In this document: positions 1-7,105 of the stretch, in pieces
How positions within the stretch are numbered: the stretch's first letter is position 1
Layout of the letters: every line of letters starts with the position of its first letter
Source: Clostridia bacterium
Lineage (GTDB): Bacteria; Bacillota; Clostridia; Christensenellales; Borkfalkiaceae
Assembly: GCA_017626495.1 (NCBI GenBank)
Contig: JAGAIP010000003.1
Coordinates: 186,001 to 250,000 of the forward strand
Reading direction: 5' to 3'
DNA length: 64,000 nucleotides
Translations under genes and position numbers: made by a program
The notes under the pieces: model-generated
What the model was told of the DNA's origin: nothing
The model's database searches: none
What the model saw: the letters and a program-made list of their open reading frames with translations, nothing else

Positions 1-1
1 C

Positions 2-460
2 TCATCTCGTTATACCCATCCTCGTCAGAATTTCCTCTTCCTTTTCTCTCATCTGCGCCTTGTCCTCGTCCGTCATGTGGTCGTAACCGAACAGGTGCAT
101 CACGCCGTGTACGATGAGATAGTGCAGTTCTCTTTCATAGCTGTGTCCGTACTCCTCCGCCTGTTCTCTCGCGCGTTCTTCGCAAAGCATGATAGAGCCG
201 AGGAATAAATTCCCCTCTTCGTCGATTTCATAGGGAAATTTCTTCTTTCTGAGCTTTTTTCCTCTGATCCCGTCCAAAGTCGGAAAGGAGAGCACGTCCG
301 TCACGGCGTCGATTCCGCGCTGAACTCTGTTCGTCTCCCTGATTTCCTCCGCGCTCGCAAAGACGAGCTCTGCCGCCACGTCCGCGTCGCAATCCACGAA
401 GTTTTCAAGCGCCTCTTCGATTTGAGGGAATTCCTTTTCGCTGTATAAATGGTATTTCAT
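2..460 (-). CDS. ybeY: Endoribonuclease YbeY (rRNA maturation factor)
   Basis: Zinc-dependent single-strand endoribonuclease that in other bacteria acts in 16S rRNA 3' maturation and ribosome quality control. The 152-residue product has the usual family length and ends in the family signature HGVMHLFGYDH, giving the metal-binding triad H118, H122 and H128. The stop codon is at the very edge of the window but the gene is complete. The start is chosen because the ATG overlaps the stop of the upstream HD phosphohydrolase (ATGA) and follows an AAAGGA ribosome site. It is the last gene seen of the yqfC-yqfD-phoH-pgpH-ybeY cluster, an order known from many Firmicutes. Confidence 0.96.
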   Translation of the reverse strand: MKYHLYSEKEFPQIEEALENFVDCDADVAAELVFASAEEIRETNRVQRGIDAVTDVLSFPTLDGIRGKKLRKKKFPYEIDEEGNLFLGSIMLCEERAREQAEEYGHSYERELHYLIVHGVMHLFGYDHMTDEDKAQMREKEEEILTRMGITR

Positions 461-1947
461 AAATTATTTCCTTTTTCGATTCTGTCCTCTCTCCCGAATT
501 TGATGGCGGGATACTTCACGCGGTGGTGATATACGCCCGTAAGGGAAGAAACGATGGTCTTTTTGATGGTGTCGAGATCCTTGATGGTAATATCGCAGTC
601 GGTGAACTGTCCGAGATCGAGCCTTTCCTCGATGATTTCACGGACGATCTTTTCCACGTTCTCAACGGAACGGTTGGTAATCGCACGGGACGCCGCTTCG
701 GACGCGTCGGCAATCATGACGATTGCGGCGAGCTTGGAATCGGGTTTCGGTCCGGGATAGGAGAAATCCTCGATCTTCACGACGCCGTCCGTCATTTTTT
801 GCGCCTTATAATAGAAGTACTTGATGGGGAGCGTTCCGTGGTGCTGAACGGCGACGTCCGCAAAAATTTTAGGAAGTTTATGTTTGAGAATGAGTTCGTA
901 CCCTTCCCTCGCGTGCGAACGGATAATGTCGGCGGACAGTTCAGGGGAGAGTTCGTCGTGTAAATTGTATCCTGCCTGATTCTCCGTAAAACACTCGGGA
1001 CGGGAGAGCTTGCCCATATCGTGATAGAGCGCGACGGCACGCGCCAACTCGGAATCTTCTCCGAGCGCGGCGGCGCACATTTCCGAAATCTGCGCCACGA
1101 CCAGGGAATGATTGAACGTTCCCGACGCTTCCTCTTTGAGTTTTCTCATGAGCGGCGCATTAGAAGAAGTCAGTTCTCTGATACGGTACGTCGTGGGAAT
1201 GTTGAATATCTTCTCAAATATGGGAAGCAATGCCACAAAGAATACAACGGACGACATTCCTCCGATCGCGCCGTAGCCGAATAGTCTGAGCATCTCCGGG
1301 GAGAAAAAATCGGTTTGTCCGATACGAAGGAGCACGATAATCACTTCGAGTAGCAGCGTAACGGGGATTCCCAACATGACGCTTGCAAATCTCGTCTTTG
1401 TTTTCGAACCGATAAACAGCGCGATCAACCCCACCGTAACCGACGTAACGAGGGAGAAATACAAATCGCTTCCGCTGCTGATCGCAGTATCCATCGTCGG
1501 CTCGTAATTCGTATAGGTATCGACGATGAAAAGCATGATTGCGATGATAAAGTTCCAAAAAATCGCCTCTCTTTTGGAAAAGAGGAACAGACACAAGAGC
1601 CCCATGAGCGCGATCGGCCTTGCATAGAGATGAATCGACTGTCCCATAATGCAGGAAATCGCAACGCAAAGTTCGAGCACGACGTACACCGCGTTCATAT
1701 ATTTGACCGACGCGAGCTTTTCAAAATTTTCAAAGGAGTAATATCCGAATACCGCGACGTAAAGAAGGAAGATGCAGAGAACCATAAATAAGAGCATATT
1801 CAGGTTCTGCGGAATATACAAAATCCAACCGCTCGGATCGACGTAAATCATATATAAGAGGATAATGCCGAGCATGATGACGTAATGCAGCGCCGCGATC
1901 AAGGCGCTCTTTCCATACTGTCCCCGTTTCTTTTCCAATTTGTTCAT
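457..1947 (-). CDS. pgpH: Membrane HD-domain phosphohydrolase, PgpH/YqfF type, short form
   Basis: Probable cyclic-di-AMP phosphodiesterase of the PgpH (7TMR-HD) family. The 496 residues carry about six or seven membrane segments between residues 14 and 250, then a cytosolic HD domain with NHS near 280, the HD pair H309-D310 in YHDMGK, and further histidines in HDELSPELSADI, SHAREG and QHHGT. These match the metal-coordinating positions of PgpH. Characterised PgpH proteins have roughly 700 residues with a large extracellular 7TMR-HDED domain between the first two helices. That domain is missing here, so only the membrane and catalytic parts remain. The gene overlaps phoH upstream and ybeY downstream by ATGA and has a good AAGGAG site. 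Confidence 0.88.
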   Translation of the reverse strand: MNKLEKKRGQYGKSALIAALHYVIMLGIILLYMIYVDPSGWILYIPQNLNMLLFMVLCIFLLYVAVFGYYSFENFEKLASVKYMNAVYVVLELCVAISCIMGQSIHLYARPIALMGLLCLFLFSKREAIFWNFIIAIMLFIVDTYTNYEPTMDTAISSGSDLYFSLVTSVTVGLIALFIGSKTKTRFASVMLGIPVTLLLEVIIVLLRIGQTDFFSPEMLRLFGYGAIGGMSSVVFFVALLPIFEKIFNIPTTYRIRELTSSNAPLMRKLKEEASGTFNHSLVVAQISEMCAAALGEDSELARAVALYHDMGKLSRPECFTENQAGYNLHDELSPELSADIIRSHAREGYELILKHKLPKIFADVAVQHHGTLPIKYFYYKAQKMTDGVVKIEDFSYPGPKPDSKLAAIVMIADASEAASRAITNRSVENVEKIVREIIEERLDLGQFTDCDITIKDLDTIKKTIVSSLTGVYHHRVKYPAIKFGREDRIEKGNNL

Positions 1948-2867
1948 GTTCTCTCCTTTTTGCCGTCTCTCTCGTACGCCCTTACGATCTGCATGACGAG
2001 GGGGTGACGAACGACGTCTTTATCCGAGAGCCGACAAACGGAGATTCCTTCGATGCCGTCGAGCACTCTCGTCGCGTGTCTGAGTCCGCTGTACTGACCT
2101 CCGGGCAAGTCGATCTGCGTCAGATCGCCCGTAACGACCACTTTGCTTCCCTCGCCCATACGCGTAAGAAACATTTTCATCTGTTCTTTGGTGGTGTTCT
2201 GCGCCTCGTCGAGAATGATAAACGCATTCGACAGCGTTCTTCCCCTCATATACGCGAGCGGCGCGATTTCGATCACACCCCTCTCCATGAGTTTGAGGTA
2301 ATTTTCAAGTCCGAACAATTCTTGCAATGCGTCGTATAGAGGACGGAGATAGGGATCCACCTTCGTCTGTAAATCGCCCGGCAGGAATCCGAGTTTTTCG
2401 CCCGCCTCGACCGCAGGACGGGTGAGAATAATTTTTTCCACCTGTCTCGTTTTGAACGCATTCACCGCCATACAGACCGCGAGGTACGTTTTACCCGTAC
2501 CGGCAGGGCCGACGCCGAATACCACGGTATTTTTTTTGATTGCCTCGACGTAGGCTTTCTGTCCCACCGTCTTGCATTTGATTTGCTTTCCCTTGGAAGT
2601 GATGGCAATCACGCCCCCGACGAGTTTTCCGATGTCCGCGCTCTTTCCCTCTCTCGCAAGTTCGAGGCAGTACATCACCCTCGACTTATCCACGTCCTCT
2701 CCGTTTTCGATGAGGGTAAGTAAATTTTCAAGCACTTCCGCGCCGAGCCGAACGTCGTCCGCTTCTCCGGAAAGCTTGACGCCGGAGCCGTCCACGTTTC
2801 CGATCAAATGCAATTCTCTCGTCACGATGGCGAGATTTTCGTCGAGGATCCCGAGCAATTTTTGCAA
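1944..2867 (-). CDS. phoH: PhoH-family ATPase (PhoH/YlaK-like, PhoH-Ybe cluster)
   Basis: P-loop ATPase related to the N-terminal part of superfamily I helicases; PhoH proteins beside ybeY are thought to act in RNA metabolism. The Walker A motif GPAGTGKT lies near residues 120-127, followed by LTRPAVEAGEKLGFLPGD, Walker B IILDEAQN and the motif VVVTGDLTQID. The reported start is a TTG, the first conventional start codon in the frame. It is doubtful: similarity to family N-termini appears to extend about 12-15 codons further upstream, and the clear GGAGG site at 2921-2925 stands 8 bases before an in-frame ACG at 2912 (see findings). The frame is open up to a stop at 2943. Confidence 0.93.
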   Translation of the reverse strand: MQKLLGILDENLAIVTRELHLIGNVDGSGVKLSGEADDVRLGAEVLENLLTLIENGEDVDKSRVMYCLELAREGKSADIGKLVGGVIAITSKGKQIKCKTVGQKAYVEAIKKNTVVFGVGPAGTGKTYLAVCMAVNAFKTRQVEKIILTRPAVEAGEKLGFLPGDLQTKVDPYLRPLYDALQELFGLENYLKLMERGVIEIAPLAYMRGRTLSNAFIILDEAQNTTKEQMKMFLTRMGEGSKVVVTGDLTQIDLPGGQYSGLRHATRVLDGIEGISVCRLSDKDVVRHPLVMQIVRAYERDGKKERT

Positions 2868-2928
2868 TACGTCGATGTTACCTACTTCGACTGTCTTTGA
2901 AATCTGTGCCGTAGCTTTTTCCTCCGTT

Positions 2929-3720
2929 TCAATAATATAAGGTCAATATCACGCGATAGGTCATTTCAAACCCCTCTTCCGTCTGCGTAAGAGAGATATA
3001 ATCGTCTCTCAGGAGCAACAATTCCTCCTTTGTTCCGACTTTTTTGCAGAGAATGCTCACCTTTCCGCAGGGAATTTTCCCGTTCGGGGCAATGAGCAAA
3101 TCCCCTTCTTCCACGAGATCCCCCTCTTTTACTCTCGCTTCTCCCGAAAGAACGATGATTTTCTCAACGATTCCCCGATCCGTCGCATAGAGAGGCACGC
3201 ATTCCGCCTTTTGCTGTTCTCCGTAAGAATGGATCTCGACTTTTAAGCAATACCCGTCCTTCTGCACGAAGCAGTAATCTACGCCGCGCAGCGTCATCAG
3301 TCTTGCGGAGAGCAGATTTTCTTTTTTATACCGCATGCCGACGCCGAGCCCCTCTTCCTCCATGATGGCGTAAACGTAGTCGCGGTATTTTTCTTCCCCG
3401 ATCACTTCCACGCGAAAGATGAAAGAGGAGAGCAGAAAGGGGGCAAAGAGCAATATTCCGAGCCCGACCAAAAAACCGACGTTCTCTTTGAGTTTCAGAA
3501 AGAATTTAGCCCACCCCTCAGGGTACTCTTCTTTCACATTATAGCACGAATTTTGCAAAATAGCAAAAACTTTTTCTTTGTCTTTTCGCTTTACGGAAAA
3601 ATATAGCCTGTTTTTTTCCGTTTTTGCGATATGATAGAGGGAGATTCCCTCCCGTTTGAGCTTGACGATTCCGCCCTCGGGACGGAGCGCAGAGAGCGAA
3701 AACCTTGTAAAAAACGTCAT
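2929..3720 (-). CDS. yqfD: Sporulation protein YqfD, short version
   Basis: Membrane protein of the YqfD family, made in the mother cell in Bacillus under sigma-E; its biochemical role is unknown. Recognised from its pairing with yqfC and from its layout: an N-terminal soluble segment, one membrane helix near residues 88-106 (VGFLVGLGILLFAPFLLSSF), then an extracytoplasmic part with the pattern FRVEVIGEEKYRDYV and a barrel-like segment ATDRGIVEKIIVLSGEARV. At 263 residues it is much shorter than the roughly 390-400 residues of the Bacillus protein, mainly because the extracytoplasmic half is reduced. The ATG overlaps the yqfC stop as ATGA, so translation is probably coupled. Confidence 0.85.
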   Translation of the reverse strand: MTFFTRFSLSALRPEGGIVKLKREGISLYHIAKTEKNRLYFSVKRKDKEKVFAILQNSCYNVKEEYPEGWAKFFLKLKENVGFLVGLGILLFAPFLLSSFIFRVEVIGEEKYRDYVYAIMEEEGLGVGMRYKKENLLSARLMTLRGVDYCFVQKDGYCLKVEIHSYGEQQKAECVPLYATDRGIVEKIIVLSGEARVKEGDLVEEGDLLIAPNGKIPCGKVSILCKKVGTKEELLLLRDDYISLTQTEEGFEMTYRVILTLYY

Positions 3721-3977
3721 TCGCTCCTCTCCACGCCGTAAATTTTTCCTTTCAGCACGAGATCTTTCCCGTAATACCCCTCGATGGATAATCCTTCCCC
3801 GTGTACGGTGAGTTTCGTCTTTTTCCCGACGAGCACGATCCGCACGGGCGAAAATTCGAGAAGTTTGTCGACGTTCTGAAAGTACGCGCTCTTTTCTTCC
3901 GTCACCGTGTAACGAATGGAGGACGAAAGCGTCTCGTCGATTCCCAATTTTTCCGAAATCAAATCAAATAACCGCAT
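3717..3977 (-). CDS. yqfC: YqfC/YabP-family sporulation protein
   Basis: Small 86-residue protein of the YabP/YqfC family, found next to yqfD in spore formers. It has the family pattern of short beta strands (RIVLVGKKTKLTVHGEGLSI, EGYYGKDLVLKGKI). Its function is unknown beyond association with the mother-cell programme. It is the first gene of the cluster leading to ybeY. The start ATG follows a run of six T residues at the foot of a long inverted repeat, with only a bare AGG upstream instead of a real ribosome site, so expression may depend on an unusual leader or read-through. Confidence 0.85.
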   Translation of the reverse strand: MRLFDLISEKLGIDETLSSSIRYTVTEEKSAYFQNVDKLLEFSPVRIVLVGKKTKLTVHGEGLSIEGYYGKDLVLKGKIYGVERSE

Positions 3978-3982
3978 AAAAA

Positions 3983-4041
3983 AGCCTATGCAAAATTGTC
4001 TTGCCGTAACACTCCGTCTTTTTCACAATTCTGCCTAGGCT
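3983..4041 (-). terminator. Long inverted repeat between phosphatidyltransferase and yqfC
   Basis: Two 17-base arms (3983-3999 and 4025-4041) are complementary at 15 of 17 positions around a 25-base loop. Read on the minus strand the 3' arm runs straight into TTTTTT and then the yqfC ATG. It fits an intrinsic terminator for the phosphatidyltransferase gene ending at 4081, although the loop is long for one. Confidence 0.55.
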
Positions 4042-4080
4042 ATTTTATGCTGTCAAATCAAAACTATGTTGTCGGATTTT

Positions 4081-4572
4081 TCATTGTTCTTTGCTTGTTC
4101 CGACGAGAACCCCCTCCTGCACGGCGGCAACCGTCGCAACGGCGCACACAAACGCGCCGCTATATACGGATTCCACGACGAAAACCGTAAAGGGCAACAG
4201 AAACAACAGTCCTCCCGTTACCTTGTTCAGAACCGTATGTTCCGCAACCAATTTTTTATTTCTGATCAGTCCCAAAATCACGTTAAAGATTTTGATTGCC
4301 GCAATCATACAAATCCACACCCAGATCCGGATCGGAAGCTGAAATACGGGCAGAAGTTTGATAAAACAGACTGCAAGAAATACGAAATCCGCAACCGTGT
4401 CGAGTTTTGCGCCGAACGCGCTCACCGTATTCGTCTTTCTCGCCACCGCCCCGTCGATCATATCCGTGATTCCTGCCAAAAGATACAGAACGTAAAACGC
4501 AGGAGAATACACGGGGAAACATAACATCAAAAAACTGAGCAAAATTCGACTGCCCGTTATCGCGTTTGCCAT
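4081..4572 (-). CDS. CDP-alcohol phosphatidyltransferase family protein
   Basis: Integral membrane enzyme that transfers a phosphatidyl group from CDP-diacylglycerol to an alcohol, as in PgsA or phosphatidylserine synthases. The family signature is complete in TDMIDGAVAR followed by GAKLDTVAD, giving all the catalytic aspartates (D-x2-D-G-x2-A-R-x8-G-x3-D-x3-D). The 163 residues are mostly hydrophobic helices. The start at 4572 (MANAITGSR) follows GGAAAGGG and overlaps the MFS gene by 16 bases; the longer upstream frame is not protein-like. The alcohol substrate cannot be told from sequence. Another pgsA may exist elsewhere, because this protein is smaller than typical PgsA. Confidence 0.88.
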   Translation of the reverse strand: MANAITGSRILLSFLMLCFPVYSPAFYVLYLLAGITDMIDGAVARKTNTVSAFGAKLDTVADFVFLAVCFIKLLPVFQLPIRIWVWICMIAAIKIFNVILGLIRNKKLVAEHTVLNKVTGGLLFLLPFTVFVVESVYSGAFVCAVATVAAVQEGVLVGTSKEQ

Positions 4573-5732
4573 ATCCCTTTCCTTCCGCGTTCTACCGTTT
4601 CGTGCATCACAACCATCAGTACGAGAAACAAAGCAAGATAGACGGGCAACGCCGACGCGCCGATATGATTTGCAATCAATCCGTACAAAGGAGGCGCAAG
4701 ACAAGAACCGAGATATGCACTCGCCATCTGCACGCCTATCATCGCCTGCGATTTTTCCGCGCCGAACAGAGACGGCGTCATATGTATGATACAGGGATAA
4801 ATCGGAGCGCAACCGAGCCCGATCAGAGAAAAACCGCACAACGTGGTACTATCATTCGGAATAAACAGTAAAATAATGCCTGCCGTGATGATCACCTGCC
4901 CTGCTCTGATCAGCGTTTTGTCGCTGAAACGATAGGTAAGAAAGCCGTTCACCGCCCTGCCGACGGTGATTCCGATGAAGAATAAACTCGCAAATCTTGC
5001 GGCAAATTCCGCAGGAAACCCGTTTCTCGCAACCATAAAACTGCTCGCCCAGAGCATCGAAGTCTGTTCGAGCGCACAGTAACAGAAAAAGGTAATAAAG
5101 CACGCGACCGCACCCTTGACGGAAACGATTTCCTTGAACGTAAGCGGTTTCCTCTTCTCTTCCCCCGAAACGATCGTCGCAGGCGTATATTTTTTCCACA
5201 GCGGCAACGATGCAAAGATAACGGCGGAAAGGCATATCTGAATGATCGCGACGATCAGATAGCCCTGCGGCCAGCCTGCGCCGCCCGATATGGCGTAGCC
5301 CATGATATACGGACTTACCGCCGCGCCAACGCCCCACATACAGTGAAGCCAGCTCATATGGCGACTCTTCAAATGGAGCGCGACGTAGTTGTTCAGGGCG
5401 GCGTCCACGCCGCCTGCGCCAAGTCCGTAGGGTATGGCGAGCAGAACGAGCTGCCAAAACGCCGTGGCAAACGAAAAGCCCAACAGAGCGAGCGCAGTCG
5501 CGCCGACGCTCACCGCCGTAACCGTCCCTGCGCCGAACCGCTTCGTCGTTCTGTCGCTCAACAGGCTCGATGCGATCGTGCATACCGAAATGACGATGGA
5601 TACGATTCCCGCATAGGATACGGGAGCGCCGAACTCTTCGCGCATCACGGGCCAAGCCGCGCCCAAAAGCGAATCGGGCAAACCTAAACTGATAAAACTG
5701 AGATAAATGATTGCTATAAGGAAACCGAACAT
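4557..5732 (-). CDS. Major facilitator superfamily transporter
   Basis: A 391-residue, 12-helix MFS permease. The start MFGFLIAIIYLSFISLGLPD followed by a conserved GAGGVDAALNNYVALH segment and SWLHCMWGVG resembles the FucP-like sugar branch of the superfamily; the substrate is unknown. An AAGGTG ribosome site stands 4 bases before the ATG. The 3' end overlaps the CDP-alcohol phosphatidyltransferase start by 16 bases, so the two are very likely made from one message, although a functional link between them is not obvious. Confidence 0.87.
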   Translation of the reverse strand: MFGFLIAIIYLSFISLGLPDSLLGAAWPVMREEFGAPVSYAGIVSIVISVCTIASSLLSDRTTKRFGAGTVTAVSVGATALALLGFSFATAFWQLVLLAIPYGLGAGGVDAALNNYVALHLKSRHMSWLHCMWGVGAAVSPYIMGYAISGGAGWPQGYLIVAIIQICLSAVIFASLPLWKKYTPATIVSGEEKRKPLTFKEIVSVKGAVACFITFFCYCALEQTSMLWASSFMVARNGFPAEFAARFASLFFIGITVGRAVNGFLTYRFSDKTLIRAGQVIITAGIILLFIPNDSTTLCGFSLIGLGCAPIYPCIIHMTPSLFGAEKSQAMIGVQMASAYLGSCLAPPLYGLIANHIGASALPVYLALFLVLMVVMHETVERGRKGIWQTR

Positions 5733-5748
5733 ACCGCACCTTCAACAA

Positions 5749-5771
5749 AAAACCGTTTTTTCAACGGTTTT
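5749..5771 (-). terminator. Intrinsic terminator
   Basis: AAAACCGTT and AACGGTTTT arms around a 5-base loop, with the flanking A and T runs that would let it work in both directions. It ends the activase operon and separates it from the MFS gene. Confidence 0.75.
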
Positions 5772-5818
5772 ATCAAGCGATCGGAATTTTCCGCAGAACG
5801 CATAAGCTCTCCGAAAGG

Positions 5819-7105
5819 TTACTTCTTATTCTGTTCAAGATTTTCTTTCGCCGTAGCGAGCATGAGTTTGATGCGGTTTTCCTGATTGACCTTCGTCGCG
5901 GACGGATCGTAATCCACGGCGACGATATTTTCATTTTCGTATCTCTCTTTCAGCGCGCGAATGCTCCCTTTTCCGACGATATGATTCGGAAGGCACCCGA
6001 ACGGCTGAGCGCATACGATATTTCCCGTACCCGTCTCCGCAAGCGCAGCCATCTCCGCTGGAATGAGCCAACCCTCGCCCATCTTCACGCCCTGATGGAT
6101 GACTTCGTCCGCACACTTTCTCAGGTGTTCGAACGCGTGCAGAGGCTCGAACGTACCGTCCTTTTTGACCATGCGAATGAGCATGGATTGACGGGATACG
6201 AGGAAGTGATAGACGAGAGCGAATAAAGGCGTCGCGGCGGACTTCATGCCGTAAAACTTCGCGTCGTTGAGCACGTTGACCGCACAGTACAGTACGAAAT
6301 CCATGAGCGCGGGCACGACGGGTTCAGCCCCCTCGGAAAGCAAGAATTTTTCGAGGTTGTTGTTGCCGAGAGGCGCATACTTGACGTAAATCTCCCCGAC
6401 GATACCGACTTTCGGCTTTTTCACCTGTTTGCGTTCGACACGTTTGAATTTCTCCAAAATCACTTTGGAATGCTTTTTGAGTTTCAGGTATCCGCCCTTT
6501 TCAAACAACGCCTTGACGTACGATACGCATTCTTCGCGCACTTTGTCCGCCTCGCCCTCGTTGACTTCGTAAGGTTTCACCTGATTGTAAAAGCTCATGA
6601 CGTTGTCGCCGTAAAAAATGGCGTAGCCGAGGCGCAACAATAGTTTAGGCGTAACGGGGACGCTGCTCCCCTTTTCGAGCCCCGTAAAATTCAAAGATAA
6701 CACGGGAACTTGCGGAAACTCCGCTTTGAGCGCCTTTCGGATAAGCGGAACGTAGTTCGAGGCGCGACAACCTCCGCCCGATTGCGTGATGAGCACAGCC
6801 GTCTTGTTCACGTCGTATTTTCCGCTTTTCAAAGCGTTTATGTACTGACCGATGACGCAGAGCGCAGGGTAACAGGTATCGTTATGAACGTGTTTGAGTC
6901 CCTCGTCGATGACCTCTCTCGATTCGTTGTCGAGCACTTCGACGCGATACCCCTCCGTTTCCAGGACGAGTTTGAGAATCTCAAAGTGCCACGGCAGCAT
7001 ATTCGGAATGAGAATGGTATAATCCTGTTTCATTTCCTTGGTGAATGCAGGATAATCGTCTCTGAAATCGGCGACTGTCTTAATCGTTTGCGTATGATCC
7101 CTCAT
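5819..7105 (-). CDS. 2-hydroxyacyl-CoA dehydratase-like subunit, separate C-terminal part of the activase system
   Basis: Homologous to the C-terminal third of the giant acyl-CoA dehydratase activase-related proteins of Firmicutes (COG3581-like; YjiM/HgdB relatives). The 428 residues contain the conserved pieces HNDTCYPALCVIGQYINAL, TQSGGGCRASNYVPLIRKAL and CAQPFGCLPNHIVGKG. Their cysteines are candidate ligands for an iron-sulfur cluster. In many clostridia this region is fused to the protein encoded upstream as one chain of about 1400 residues. Here the start codon lies 26 bases inside the upstream gene in another frame. The physiological substrate of these proteins is unknown. Confidence 0.85.
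   Translation of the reverse strand: MRDHTQTIKTVADFRDDYPAFTKEMKQDYTILIPNMLPWHFEILKLVLETEGYRVEVLDNESREVIDEGLKHVHNDTCYPALCVIGQYINALKSGKYDVNKTAVLITQSGGGCRASNYVPLIRKALKAEFPQVPVLSLNFTGLEKGSSVPVTPKLLLRLGYAIFYGDNVMSFYNQVKPYEVNEGEADKVREECVSYVKALFEKGGYLKLKKHSKVILEKFKRVERKQVKKPKVGIVGEIYVKYAPLGNNNLEKFLLSEGAEPVVPALMDFVLYCAVNVLNDAKFYGMKSAATPLFALVYHFLVSRQSMLIRMVKKDGTFEPLHAFEHLRKCADEVIHQGVKMGEGWLIPAEMAALAETGTGNIVCAQPFGCLPNHIVGKGSIRALKERYENENIVAVDYDPSATKVNQENRIKLMLATAKENLEQNKK

Noticed and set aside
5772-5818. Possible small RNA or tRNA in the gap before the MFS gene
   Set aside because: Too short and without cloverleaf pairing; only the terminator is supported.
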